Positions 43,793-52,885 of a stretch of DNA of 64,000 bases are shown here, one piece after another. Position 1 is the first letter of the stretch. The number at the start of each line of letters is the position of its first letter. Below the pieces are notes generated by a model. The model saw nothing but the letters and a program-made list of their open reading frames with translations, was not told the origin of the DNA and searched no databases. This DNA is from Novosphingobium hassiacum (GTDB lineage Bacteria > Pseudomonadota > Alphaproteobacteria > Sphingomonadales > Sphingomonadaceae): contig NZ_JACICY010000001.1 in assembly GCF_014196055.1 (NCBI RefSeq), positions 186,001 through 250,000 on the forward strand. Direction: 5' to 3'. The translations under genes were made by a program, and so were the position numbers.

Positions 43793-46641
43793 GCGCGTCA
43801 GAAGAACTCAAGGCTGCTGATGCAGTGGCTGCAGGGATGAACCGCGGCTTAAACGTTGAACCTATGCGCTGGTCCGAGCTATTAGCGATCGCACAGCGCG
43901 AACTTAACGAGTATCAACTAAAAGGGCAATTAGATCGCGCGTCGGAGCTTTACGATGAAGAGCTTGCAAGTTCTTTGATTGCTGCCGCAAGAATTATCTT
44001 AGAGGTGGCAAATCGACGGACTCAAGACCACGATTTAGAGGGGTTAGCAGATCAAGATCTAGATTTCTCGAAGGAAATCGAAGAGCGCCACCTCCTGCTA
44101 ATCTTGGCGGCGACGGCATTTGGGATGTATGGGAACTTCCCCTCAGCGGCCGCGGTCCAACGGCAGGTCAATCCTGAATTGGTGCGTTCGGAAGGACAAT
44201 TGCTCGCCCTTGCAATGAGCAATCCCAGCAGGATCGGTCAAGCCCTTCGATCAAGCCACCTTGGCGTTGAGGCAAGAGAGTTTCTCGAGCGACTCAATAT
44301 GTTCCTGCTGACGGGAGACGAGGTCGAAAATGAGCAACTCGTGAAACACTTTGAAGAACTAATGACCGGTCATCGACCACTTGCAGACGTAACGTTTTTG
44401 CGAGGCGGCCGCCTTTGCCTAAAGCACTGTATTAATCTTTCCATAGCTCGTGTACTAAAATATAACGGAAGTTATCTTTTCAATAAATATGTAAAGCGAA
44501 TAATTTCTCAAGGTAGAATGTGTCTACTGCCTCCGCAGTACAATGTCATACAGAATGGTTTCTTAGATTCCGAAGAAAATGCAGTTGTCACAATTCCCAC
44601 CAGCACCGGCAAGACGCTCCTTGCTGAGCTAGCTATTGCGTCGCGCATGACTGGGCGCGGAGACATCGCTTTATACATCACTCCATACATTGCACTCGGA
44701 CGTCAGGTCTACGAGTGCTTCCAAGAACATGTCATCGAGGGCATCGATGTTCGCGGGTATTTTGGAACGTTCAATAGCCACATTGATCAAATTGATTTTA
44801 CTAATTCAACGGTGATTATTGCGACACCAGAGCGCGCCGATGCGATTCTTAGGTCAAATGATCTTTATTCAAGGCTTCGTACGGTTGTATTTGACGAAGC
44901 GCATGGAATTGAAAATGGAATAAGAGGCGCTAGGTTGGAGGCGCTGATCGCCCGAATGCGCCTTCAACAGATTCAAGGGCTCGATCTTAGAATAATTCTA
45001 TTATCCGCCGTGTTGGCTGACGTCGAGGATCTACGAAAATGGCTGGGCAGTGATGCCGAGCATTACGATGATAGCTGGCGACCGACGGCTCGACGGCTGG
45101 CAATTTGGACAACAGATGGAAAGTTGGGCTGGCTTTATGGCGCAGACCCTCTTCGTCCGATCTCAAAGCAAGGCTCAAGCTATTTGGGTCGGAAAACCCT
45201 AGAATGGCCAGCAGCAATGTGGCCTGCGAGTCAATTCGGCGCAATAAGATCTCAGCTACCATCTGCATATGAAAACGTTTCATTCTTGGCGCGCTACGTC
45301 CGAGGTAGCATAGGTGGGCCTGTCCTCATTGCCTGCTATTCAAAGCAAACGACGCGAGGCGTTGCCGCGGCGGTGGCGTCCACATTGAAAGAGTTGGATG
45401 GAATTTCAGCCGATCGCGAAAAATTAATTGAGTGCTTGCATATGTTCCCACACCTCGGAGCATTAAGAAATATGGTTTCTAGAGGCGTTGCATACCACAA
45501 TTCATCCTTGCCAGGAGAAGTAAAGACTCTCATTGAAAAAGCTTTAAAATCGCGATCTTTGCAGTTTGTGGCAGCAACCACTACATTAGCCGAAGGCGTC
45601 GATTTGCCTATTCGATGCACGATAATATTTGATTGGCTTATTGGTTTTGGCGAGAATCAAACTCCGATGGCGCCACTACTATTCCGTAATATTGCAGGTC
45701 GCTGTGGCCGTGCAGGCGAATTTACGGAGGGGGATACAATCATATTTGACAATGTGCTGGGTCAACCAGCCTTCGTGAATGAGCAATCGCGTAGAAGTGC
45801 ACAGGCAAGGTTGTTCAGCGATCCGCCTGCACTAAGAAGTGAGATTGCAAATGACAATTTACCTGATGATTTGCAGGACTCTATTAAGGCAGTACTTAGT
45901 TCACAGCTAATGGCGGCGATTCCGGAGAATCCGGACGATGATGCGATCGAGGTTAGTTTATCACTTGCCTTATATGCGAGCCAACATGGGGCATCCAGCC
46001 TTAAGATATTTGAAGATATCAGGGCTGAACTATTAAGTGATGAGCTTGGAGAACCATTCGCGCGAGCAGCTAGTCCTATGTGGCTTACCCATCTTGGCCA
46101 AGCCGCAAATAGGACGGGATTTGGACCCGGCACATGTCGAAAGATTATTTCTGATATGCCAGCTGTAAAAGATGGTCTGACGAATAGTCAAGTCGCAGCC
46201 GCGCTACTCAAGAATTTTGGAGTCTGCCAAGAGCAAAACAACTACATCCTTAAGGAAGTCGTAACTGGCCGTAAATCGTCTAAGCTGTTTGTGAAAATGC
46301 ACGATCTGGAGATGCTTGGCGAGGGTTGGCTCAACGGTTCATTGCTTACAGATATTTTTGTGACTTTGCCGAAAGCCCAGCAGAGCAAGGCGGCTATACC
46401 CCCTTTGCTCTGGGCTGCGGGCGAAGCAGATAGTGAGTTCGTCGCTGCTCAGTACGATAAATTTGTTGAGTTGATGGAATACGCATTTGGCGCGTTTTTG
46501 CCTTGGCTTTTGCGGGCAATTGCTACTCTCTCTTCCGTAGTGCGTGAAATCCCTCAATACCCTTGGAATGAGATGGCCGATCTGTTTGAAAATTGTCGAA
46601 CGGAAGTGAGGGAACTCGACAGTGGAATAGGTGGGGACTGA
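43789..46641 (+). CDS. hamB: HamB-like DEAH-box superfamily 2 helicase
   Basis: The 950-aa helicase starts at GTG 43789, overlapping the nuclease stop (GTGA) with GAGGGC upstream. An N-terminal extension of about 260 residues precedes Walker A PTSTGKTLLAELA (around residue 270). The DEAH box VVFDEAHGIENG is near 368, and motif VI RNIAGRCGRAGEF is near 632. In Hachiman, HamB loads on DNA and holds the HamA nuclease until damage or phage DNA is met. The long C-terminal part has no other motif I know. Confidence 0.78.
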   Translation: MSASEELKAADAVAAGMNRGLNVEPMRWSELLAIAQRELNEYQLKGQLDRASELYDEELASSLIAAARIILEVANRRTQDHDLEGLADQDLDFSKEIEERHLLLILAATAFGMYGNFPSAAAVQRQVNPELVRSEGQLLALAMSNPSRIGQALRSSHLGVEAREFLERLNMFLLTGDEVENEQLVKHFEELMTGHRPLADVTFLRGGRLCLKHCINLSIARVLKYNGSYLFNKYVKRIISQGRMCLLPPQYNVIQNGFLDSEENAVVTIPTSTGKTLLAELAIASRMTGRGDIALYITPYIALGRQVYECFQEHVIEGIDVRGYFGTFNSHIDQIDFTNSTVIIATPERADAILRSNDLYSRLRTVVFDEAHGIENGIRGARLEALIARMRLQQIQGLDLRIILLSAVLADVEDLRKWLGSDAEHYDDSWRPTARRLAIWTTDGKLGWLYGADPLRPISKQGSSYLGRKTLEWPAAMWPASQFGAIRSQLPSAYENVSFLARYVRGSIGGPVLIACYSKQTTRGVAAAVASTLKELDGISADREKLIECLHMFPHLGALRNMVSRGVAYHNSSLPGEVKTLIEKALKSRSLQFVAATTTLAEGVDLPIRCTIIFDWLIGFGENQTPMAPLLFRNIAGRCGRAGEFTEGDTIIFDNVLGQPAFVNEQSRRSAQARLFSDPPALRSEIANDNLPDDLQDSIKAVLSSQLMAAIPENPDDDAIEVSLSLALYASQHGASSLKIFEDIRAELLSDELGEPFARAASPMWLTHLGQAANRTGFGPGTCRKIISDMPAVKDGLTNSQVAAALLKNFGVCQEQNNYILKEVVTGRKSSKLFVKMHDLEMLGEGWLNGSLLTDIFVTLPKAQQSKAAIPPLLWAAGEADSEFVAAQYDKFVELMEYAFGAFLPWLLRAIATLSSVVREIPQYPWNEMADLFENCRTEVRELDSGIGGD

Positions 46642-46696
46642 GGCTAACTGGCTAGCACCAAGATTTTGGTGCAGCGCTCGAGTTGCCATTGCAAAT

Positions 46697-47653
46697 CTAA
46701 GTTAGAGACTTGATTGCGCCCCATATGTGCGCGGCATATCCGGCAACCGTGAACTGCCCATCAGTTTCTGGGTCAAGGCGCTTGAGCACCCGTTCTCCCG
46801 TCCCTGTGATTAGCCAGCGCACGCGTTCGCTAGGAAGTTTAAGATTTGAATCACGCGGATAGATCTCGAGTTGGTACCCAGGGTAACCTGCATATCCACT
46901 GATATCGGCAATCAACAAGCGCCTTGGATTGCGATGGCGAGGGAGGCGAAAATCGACGATTATCTTTTCGCCCCAGCGCTTTGTCTGTAGCGTAATCTCG
47001 TGATCTTCGTTGCTTTCCGCCAATGCGCAAAGTGTTTCCTCGACACTAGCTTTCACGGCTTCCCAGTCTTTTTCGTTACTCTCCTTTCGGTATACCCACA
47101 ATTCTCCGGGTTGGCCTTTATTTGGGGGGCGAATGGCACGTTCGTCGGCGACCGCGTCCGACATTTCAGTTGCCTGAACTACGCTGTTTGAGGAATCTTC
47201 GGCGCTTTCAACATCCCAGTCATTTAGGATTTGCTTGATAGAACAAACCACGTCAAACCAAGCAACGTCGCGATCAGGCGCAGAATTTATTGGCTTTGCA
47301 TCACGATTGGCCGCTAAAAGTTGGCCGATTGGTATACCCGTCCAGTCGCAAGCTCGTAAGAGTATAGGGATTGCGAGCGCCTGCTTCGCGATACCGCGCT
47401 CCAATGCAATCGTCATTTCCTCTTGGCAGGCCGGAGAGGCGACGTAATCTGCGCTGATAAGCATAAGGATGATGTCTGCGGATCGTATGTTATCTTTTAT
47501 GGCCTCGTAGAGTGGTGCCCCAGCTCGGATGTGTCTGTCGTTCCAAAGCTCCACCCTCCCTTGTAGCAGCAATGGTGTCAAATGCTGATCGAGCTCACTT
47601 TTCAGCTGCTCGTCGCGATGGGCATACGATGTGAAAATCTTTCGCGGCTTCAT
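46697..47653 (-). CDS. TIR-domain protein with unknown C-terminal domain
   Basis: The N-terminal 140 residues are a TIR domain: KIFTSYAHRDEQLKSEL, WNDRHIRAG, then DIILMLISADYVASPACQEE, where Glu78 or Glu79 would be the catalytic NADase residue. A linker rich in Ser/Glu follows. The C-terminal 140 residues (ELWVYRKESNEKDWEAVKAS, ending AAHIWGAIKSL) are unrecognised and may sense a phage signal. It is the last gene before the tRNA end of the island and converges with the helicase gene. Bacterial TIR proteins often kill or stall cells by depleting NAD. Confidence 0.85.
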   Translation of the reverse strand: MKPRKIFTSYAHRDEQLKSELDQHLTPLLLQGRVELWNDRHIRAGAPLYEAIKDNIRSADIILMLISADYVASPACQEEMTIALERGIAKQALAIPILLRACDWTGIPIGQLLAANRDAKPINSAPDRDVAWFDVVCSIKQILNDWDVESAEDSSNSVVQATEMSDAVADERAIRPPNKGQPGELWVYRKESNEKDWEAVKASVEETLCALAESNEDHEITLQTKRWGEKIIVDFRLPRHRNPRRLLIADISGYAGYPGYQLEIYPRDSNLKLPSERVRWLITGTGERVLKRLDPETDGQFTVAGYAAHIWGAIKSLT

Positions 47654-47860
47654 TTCCGACTTTCAAATTTGGGCTGAATGTAAGCACGGAGACTCATTGG
47701 TAAACTACGCTTTGGGCCGGGCCAACTGTGCAATCAATCTCAACTAGGTTTAGCGTAGATCGGGCCCGATCCCCTGCCCAAAGTGCCCCAAACAGGACCC
47801 AGATGGGTTGCCTACCGAAAGGCCCTTTCACAAGTTATACGGGGATTCCCTCGTGGAAGG

Positions 47861-47907
47861 AATGGTGCCGCTTAGAGGATTCGAACCTCTGACCCCATCA
47901 TTACGAA
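47861..47907. repeat. attR: island junction inside tRNA-Thr
   Basis: It is identical over 47 bases to attL at 33424-33470 and covers the tRNA 3' half including CCA. Confidence 0.92.
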
Positions 47908-47938
47908 TGATGTGCTCTACCGACTGAGCTAAAGCGGC
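47863..47938 (-). tRNA. tRNA-Thr (CGT)
   Basis: The intact 76-nt gene has acceptor GCCGCTT/AAGCGGC, anticodon CGT in TTCGTAA, T-loop TTCGAAT and an encoded CCA. The island enters at its 3' end and restores it. Confidence 0.95.
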
Positions 47939-48008
47939 GTGCCTTGGAGGCAGGGGCGCCGTTTAGCCACGGGTGGGGGGCTAGGCAACCTTTTTTCGGG
48001 GCTAATTT

Positions 48009-49289
48009 TCAGGCCCGGTTTTCGGCGCTCAACTCCCGCACCGCATCGACCATTGCATTCCCGATCCGGACGATTTCGTCCTCGCCTGTGACCAGTGGCG
48101 GCGTCGTGTAGAGGACGTCGCGGAATGGGCGCAGCCACACGCCGCGCTTGATGCAAGCGGCCGACAGACGGTCGGCGGGTGCGGGTCCATCGAGCTGGAT
48201 CACGCCGATTGCGCCACGCACGCGCACGTCGCGCACACCGGGCAGATACCTGGCTGGAGCGAGGAGGGTTTCGAGTTGCTTTCCAATTGCGCGTGCCTGT
48301 TCCAGCCTTGGCTCGCGTTCGAACAGGTCAAGCGAGGCATTGGCAGCCGCGCACCCCATCGCGTTGCCCATGTATGTCGGACCATGCATCAGAGCGCTCA
48401 TCGGATCGTCGGATAGGAAGCCATCGTAGATCCGCGCGCTGGCTATCGTGGCAGCCAGTGGCAGCGTGCCTCCCGTCAGCGCCTTGGACAGGGTCACGAT
48501 ATCGGGCTGCACGTCCGCGATCTCGCAGGCGAACATTGCCTCACCAAGACGGCCTAGCCCGACGAAGATTTCGTCGAAGATCAGCAGCAGGTCATGGGCG
48601 TCAGCAAGGCGACGCAGCGCCTGCAGCGTGAACGGATCGTGGAACACCATGCCGCCCGCGCCCTGCACCAACGGCTCGACGATAATCCCGGCAAGATCGC
48701 CGCGATGACGGTCGAGCACTTCGCCCAGAGCAGCCTCGTCTGCGGCATTGCGCGGCAGGTCGACCACCACCTGTTCGAGCAGCGCGCCCTTGAACAGGCT
48801 GTGCATGCCCTCATCAGGATCACATACGCTCATCGTGGCGAACGTGTCGCCATGGTAGCCGCCGCGAAAGCACAGGAACTTGACCCGGCGCTGGCCCTGA
48901 TTGAGCCAGAACTGAGCCGCCATCTTCATCGCGACTTCGACCGCGACCGACCCCGAATCGCTGAAAAACACGTGGTTGAGGTTGCCGGGTAACAGCTTCG
49001 CAAGCCGCTCGGCGAGAACATAGGCCTGCTCGTGCGCAAGTCCGCCAAGCATCACATGCGGCAGGACTTCAAGCTGACCGCGCAGCGCTTCCTCGATGTG
49101 CGGGTGACGGTAGCCGTGAACGGTGGACCACCAGCTCGAAATGCCATCCACCAGCTCTCGACCGTCGGCAAGCGTCAGCCGCGTACCGCTGGCCGCTACG
49201 ACGGGCAGCGCAGGCCGTGCGGTCCGCATCTGGGTATAGGGCAGCCATATGTGGCCCTGGCCCGAGGTGTACCAGTCAGGTCGTTTCAA
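48009..49289 (-). CDS. bioA: Adenosylmethionine-8-amino-7-oxononanoate aminotransferase
   Basis: BioA uses SAM as amino donor to make 7,8-diaminopelargonic acid in biotin synthesis. It is a class III PLP aminotransferase of 426 aa, with the N-terminal HIWLPYTQM and DGISSWWSTVHGY signatures typical of BioA. FRGGYHGDT follows, then Asp239 in LIFDEIFVGLGR and the PLP Lys269 in TLSKALTGG. The start is TTG 49289 with AAAGGG upstream. No other biotin gene is in view. Confidence 0.93.
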   Translation of the reverse strand: MKRPDWYTSGQGHIWLPYTQMRTARPALPVVAASGTRLTLADGRELVDGISSWWSTVHGYRHPHIEEALRGQLEVLPHVMLGGLAHEQAYVLAERLAKLLPGNLNHVFFSDSGSVAVEVAMKMAAQFWLNQGQRRVKFLCFRGGYHGDTFATMSVCDPDEGMHSLFKGALLEQVVVDLPRNAADEAALGEVLDRHRGDLAGIIVEPLVQGAGGMVFHDPFTLQALRRLADAHDLLLIFDEIFVGLGRLGEAMFACEIADVQPDIVTLSKALTGGTLPLAATIASARIYDGFLSDDPMSALMHGPTYMGNAMGCAAANASLDLFEREPRLEQARAIGKQLETLLAPARYLPGVRDVRVRGAIGVIQLDGPAPADRLSAACIKRGVWLRPFRDVLYTTPPLVTGEDEIVRIGNAMVDAVRELSAENRA

Positions 49290-49361
49290 CGAAGGGGCCC
49301 TTTCACCGCGTTAGCCTTGCCGATGCACTCGGTAGCGCGCGCAATCAAGCCGCCCGTTGCA

Positions 49362-49898
49362 TCAGGCAGCTGTCGTCCCACGGAACGACCAGCGCCCCGC
49401 GTCGCCCCAAGGGCCGCCAAGATAATGGTGCAGCGCCAGACCAGCGAATGCGAAGTCACGGGGTCTGAAACTTTGACGCAGTTCCGCCTGCAACGCCATC
49501 GCCTGCGCACGCGGTACCTTGTTCTGGACGGTAACATGGAGGCGCGGCGTATGACTGTCCTGCACGGTGAGCATTCCGTGAAAATGCTCGGCCATCTCGG
49601 CACGCAGCCCAAGCATACCCGCGCTCTCGATCCGGAAGGCGCTTCCCCCGCCGAGGTCCATGACTGCCGACAAGCTTGCAGCCACCGGTGCATAAGTGCC
49701 AGCCAGCCGCGCGAGAAGCCTGCGCGCTTCATCCAGAACGCTGGCCGGCAACGCGTGGAACAGGGTTACGTGCGCCTTAAGCAAGTTGCGTTCGGGCGGA
49801 AAGTGCGCGCGGCGCAATCCCTCTGCCCAACCCTGCAGGGATGCGGGCAATTCAGCGGTGACGATCAACGGCGCGGAGCTTGTCAGATTTGCGGGCAC
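49362..49898 (-). CDS. 2'-5' RNA ligase / cyclic phosphodiesterase-like protein
   Basis: The 2H-phosphoesterase pattern is visible: LLKAHVTLFHALP supplies the first HxT, and RLHVTVQNKV the second. This fits a small RNA ligase or cyclic phosphodiesterase. The start is uncertain: GTG 49898 (178 aa) begins just before LIVTAELPASLQGW, whereas the open frame runs to 50045 with low-quality sequence. It is upstream of bioA on the same strand. Confidence 0.82.
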   Translation of the reverse strand: MPANLTSSAPLIVTAELPASLQGWAEGLRRAHFPPERNLLKAHVTLFHALPASVLDEARRLLARLAGTYAPVAASLSAVMDLGGGSAFRIESAGMLGLRAEMAEHFHGMLTVQDSHTPRLHVTVQNKVPRAQAMALQAELRQSFRPRDFAFAGLALHHYLGGPWGDAGRWSFRGTTAA

Positions 49899-50034
49899 GT
49901 CGGCGTTCTTGCAGGTTGCGGGGCGATTACAAGCCGCGACTGGCAAAGGTGAGGGGAAGTGGGAACATTCGGTATAGCCGCGGTAGCCCACTTGCGCAGG
50001 CCATCCGGCAAAACCGGAATGTTCCCTGGATCCC

Positions 50035-50055
50035 GGGCGATGCAAAACATCGCCC
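50035..50055. terminator. Hairpin downstream of mltG
   Basis: GGGCGATG-CAAAA-CATCGCCC forms an 8-bp stem with a 5-nt loop, about 80 bp after the mltG stop. No T-run follows on the minus strand. Confidence 0.5.
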
Positions 50056-50135
50056 CGTGCCTCCGTAGATAACCTTAGGGCAATTTTCCTAAATTAATAG
50101 TAATAATGGCCAAACTCTCACCAACCCGGCGAAAT

Positions 50136-51110
50136 CTACATTTCTCCCCGCGCCTTGCGCAGGGCGAACCATCTGGCAACATTGGCATTGTGTTCCGCCA
50201 GAGTCCCGGCGAAGACATGCCCTCCCGAGCCGTCCGCTACCATGAAAAGCGCGTCCGTTTCGGCCGGATTGAGCACCGCCGCGATCGAATCGCGCCCGGG
50301 ATTGGTAATCGGACCAATTGGCAGCCCGACCATCGTGTAGGTGTTGTACCCGTTCACTGCCTGTATTTCAGACTGCAGGATGCGTCGGCCGAGCGGCTTG
50401 CCCTTCGTGATCGGGTAGATGATCGTCGGATCGGCCTGAAGCAGCATGCGCTGGCGCAAGCGGTTCGAATAAAGTCCCGCGACCATGCGACGCTCCTCGG
50501 GCTTGCCGGTTTCCTTCTCGACGATCGAGGCGAGCACCAGCGCTTCCTGTGGCGTCTTGGCGACCGTGCGCGCGGTCCGCTTGGCCCACAGCTCGGCAAG
50601 CGTCTTGTCCATCGCTGCCTGCATCCGCTTGAGCACGGCTGCGCGTGGCTCGCCCTTCTGCCAGTCATAGCTGTCGGGCAGGACCGTGCCTTCTGCAGGC
50701 GCGGACACGGTACCCGCAAGATCCTTTATCGCCATCAGTCGCTCGGCGACCATCACCGAGGGCATGCCTTCGGGGATCGTGACGAGGCGGCGGATGACCT
50801 TGTCGCCCTTGAGGATTTCAAGGATCGTATCTTCGCTCGCGCCCTTGGGCAGCAGGAACGAGCCCGCCTTGATATCAGTCCCGCCGCCGAGCAGGTGCGC
50901 GCGCAGCTTGAACAGTGTGGCCGAATCGATCGCTCCCTGCGCCTGCAGGTCTTCGGCCAGTGCGCTCAGGCCCTTGCCCTCGCCCACGTCGAATTCGAGC
51001 TGCTTCTCGAGCGGTCCGGCCGAGTACCAGCCGCCCACGATCCACGCCGCGAACGCGACGAGGACCAGCACGACGGCCCAGCCAGGAAACCGCTTGCGAC
51101 GGCGCGCCAT
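50136..51110 (-). CDS. mltG: Endolytic murein transglycosylase MltG
   Basis: MltG cuts nascent glycan strands and so ends peptidoglycan elongation. One N-terminal membrane anchor (WAVVLVLVAFAAWIVGG) is followed by a LysM-like region and the YceG catalytic domain, with the active Glu in VLASIVEKETG. The downstream RLRQRMLLQADPTIIYP and YNTYTMVGLPIGPITNPG blocks are conserved. At 324 aa it is normal. It follows fabF by 15 bp, a common pairing. Confidence 0.94.
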   Translation of the reverse strand: MARRRKRFPGWAVVLVLVAFAAWIVGGWYSAGPLEKQLEFDVGEGKGLSALAEDLQAQGAIDSATLFKLRAHLLGGGTDIKAGSFLLPKGASEDTILEILKGDKVIRRLVTIPEGMPSVMVAERLMAIKDLAGTVSAPAEGTVLPDSYDWQKGEPRAAVLKRMQAAMDKTLAELWAKRTARTVAKTPQEALVLASIVEKETGKPEERRMVAGLYSNRLRQRMLLQADPTIIYPITKGKPLGRRILQSEIQAVNGYNTYTMVGLPIGPITNPGRDSIAAVLNPAETDALFMVADGSGGHVFAGTLAEHNANVARWFALRKARGEM

Positions 51111-51125
51111 CGCCCGTCGCTCCTC

Positions 51126-52391
51126 TCAGTCTTCCACCAGCTTGACGACAAGGCTCGCGTTGGTGCCACCAAATCCGAACGAATTGTTCAGCGCGGCGCG
51201 TACCCGGCGCTTCTTGGCGGTGTGCGGAACCAGATCAACGCCCACGCAGCCCTCGCTCGGATTGTCGAGGTTCAGCGTCGGCGGCACGATCTGGTCACGC
51301 AGCGCAAGAATGCAGAAGATTGTCTCGACCGCGCCTGCGCCACCGAGCAGGTGCCCGATCGCCGACTTGGTCGAGGACATCGAAACATCGTTGATCGCAT
51401 CGCCAAACAGGCGACGTACGGCGCCCAGTTCGAGCTCGTCACCAAGCGGCGTCGAGGTGCCGTGCGCGTTGACGTAGTCGATGTCGTCGGGCGTCATGCC
51501 CGCCTTCTTCAACGCCATCTGCATCGAACGGAAGGCGCCCGACCCTTCAGGATGCGGCGCAGTCACATGGTACGCATCACCCGACAACCCGTAGCCTACG
51601 ACTTCAGCATAGATCTTTGCGCCGCGCGCCTTGGCGTGTTCGTATTCCTCGAGCACCACCACGCCCGCGCCCTCACCCATGACAAAGCCATCGCGGGCCA
51701 CGTCATAAGGGCGACTGGCCTTGGTCGGATCATCGTTGAAACTGGTCGAAAGCGCACGTGCCTGTGCGAAGCCGGCGATTCCGATCGGGCAGATCGTGCC
51801 TTCTGCGCCGCCCGCCAGCATGATGTCGGCATCATCGTCGCGGATCATCCGCGCGGCATCGCCGATCGAATGCGCGCCGGTCGAGCAGGCCGTGACCACC
51901 GCGTGGTTTGGTCCCATCAACCCGTACTTGATCGAGACCTGGCCAGAAATCAGGTTGATCAGGCGCCCGTGGACGAAGTGTGGCGAAACACGGCTTGGAC
52001 CCTTGGCGGCAAGCACCAGCGATTCGCTTTCGATGCCCGGCAGCCCGCCGATGCCCGAACCGATCGAACAGCCTGCGCGAAAACGCATGGCCTCTGGCAT
52101 ATCTTCGAGGCCGGCGTCCTCGATCGCTTGTCCAGCGGCGTCGATGCCGAAAATGATGAATGGATCGACCTGGCGCTGGACCTTGTGGTCGACGCGCTTG
52201 TTAGGATCGAAGCCGTATTCGTGGTCGGCAGGCTTGACTTCGCAGGCGATGCGGCACTTCTGGTCGCTCGCATCGAACCGCGTGATCGGCCCTGCGCCCG
52301 ACTTTCCGGCAAGCAGGTTTTTCCACACGGTCTCGACTTCCGCACCGAGCGGAGTGACGAGGCCAAGTCCGGTTACGACGACACGACGCAT
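51126..52391 (-). CDS. fabF: 3-oxoacyl-ACP synthase II (KAS II)
   Basis: FabF elongates acyl-ACP in type II fatty acid synthesis. The catalytic triad is Cys169 in VTACSTGAHS, His in NAHGTSTPLGD (about 309), and His in KSAIGHLLGG (about 346). The Gly-rich FGFGGTNASLV end is present. At 421 aa the length is normal. It is preceded by acpP, the partner carrier protein, on the same strand. Confidence 0.96.
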   Translation of the reverse strand: MRRVVVTGLGLVTPLGAEVETVWKNLLAGKSGAGPITRFDASDQKCRIACEVKPADHEYGFDPNKRVDHKVQRQVDPFIIFGIDAAGQAIEDAGLEDMPEAMRFRAGCSIGSGIGGLPGIESESLVLAAKGPSRVSPHFVHGRLINLISGQVSIKYGLMGPNHAVVTACSTGAHSIGDAARMIRDDDADIMLAGGAEGTICPIGIAGFAQARALSTSFNDDPTKASRPYDVARDGFVMGEGAGVVVLEEYEHAKARGAKIYAEVVGYGLSGDAYHVTAPHPEGSGAFRSMQMALKKAGMTPDDIDYVNAHGTSTPLGDELELGAVRRLFGDAINDVSMSSTKSAIGHLLGGAGAVETIFCILALRDQIVPPTLNLDNPSEGCVGVDLVPHTAKKRRVRAALNNSFGFGGTNASLVVKLVED

Positions 52392-52532
52392 TGGATTCTC
52401 CGGGAAATATGCAAACAGGCCCAGCCCCGATAGAGAGGCTGAGCCTGCCGAATTCCTACCCTGCCCTGCCCCAACGGGACCTGGCGGCTCCGCGATCCAG
52501 TAGGATCGGGAACCCCGGGTGGATCTGGGCGA

Positions 52533-52769
52533 TCAGCCCTTGTTTTCGTCGATGAACTTGATCGCGTCCTGCACGGTCGAGATCTTCTCGGCCGCATCGT
52601 CAGGGATCTCGACGCCAAATTCTTCTTCGAAGGCCATCACCAGCTCGACGATGTCGAGTGAGTCAGCGCCCAGATCGTCGATGAAGCTGGCTTCTTCGGT
52701 GACCTTGTCAGCCTCGACGCCGAGGTGCTCGACAACGATCTTCTTAACGCGGTCGGCGGTATCGCTCAT
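52533..52769 (-). CDS. acpP: Acyl carrier protein
   Basis: AcpP carries growing acyl chains on a phosphopantetheine arm. The 78-aa acidic protein has the DSL attachment site with Ser37 in [14 protein letters not shown] chose ATG 52769 by comparison with the family. fabF follows 141 bp downstream. Confidence 0.97.
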   Translation of the reverse strand: MSDTADRVKKIVVEHLGVEADKVTEEASFIDDLGADSLDIVELVMAFEEEFGVEIPDDAAEKISTVQDAIKFIDENKG

Positions 52770-52885
52770 GAAATGCCCCTTCGAAGGAAAGCGGTTGAAT
52801 ATCTGTTCGGCTTTCGCCCTAATGAACGGATTGATTGCTGGCAAGTGCCCGGGTGCGGATCAGCACACCCCGCGCACTGCCCAGC

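Larger units (their letters stand above)
33424..47907. mobile_element. tRNA-Thr-integrated genomic island with defence genes
   Basis: A perfect 47-bp repeat at both ends (33424-33470 and 47861-47907) equals the 3' part of tRNA-Thr(CGT) plus two flanking bases. The intact tRNA is on the right; the left copy is a half-tRNA. Between them are a tyrosine integrase, a broken VapE gene and mostly hypothetical or defence genes; several genes are visibly AT-richer than the backbone. The element is about 14.4 kb, of the size of a phage satellite or small integrative island. I saw no capsid or conjugation genes. Confidence 0.9.

Noticed and set aside
50106..52433. 775-codon open frame antisense to mltG and fabF
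   Set aside because: It spans two well-supported genes on the other strand and has no recognisable domain.
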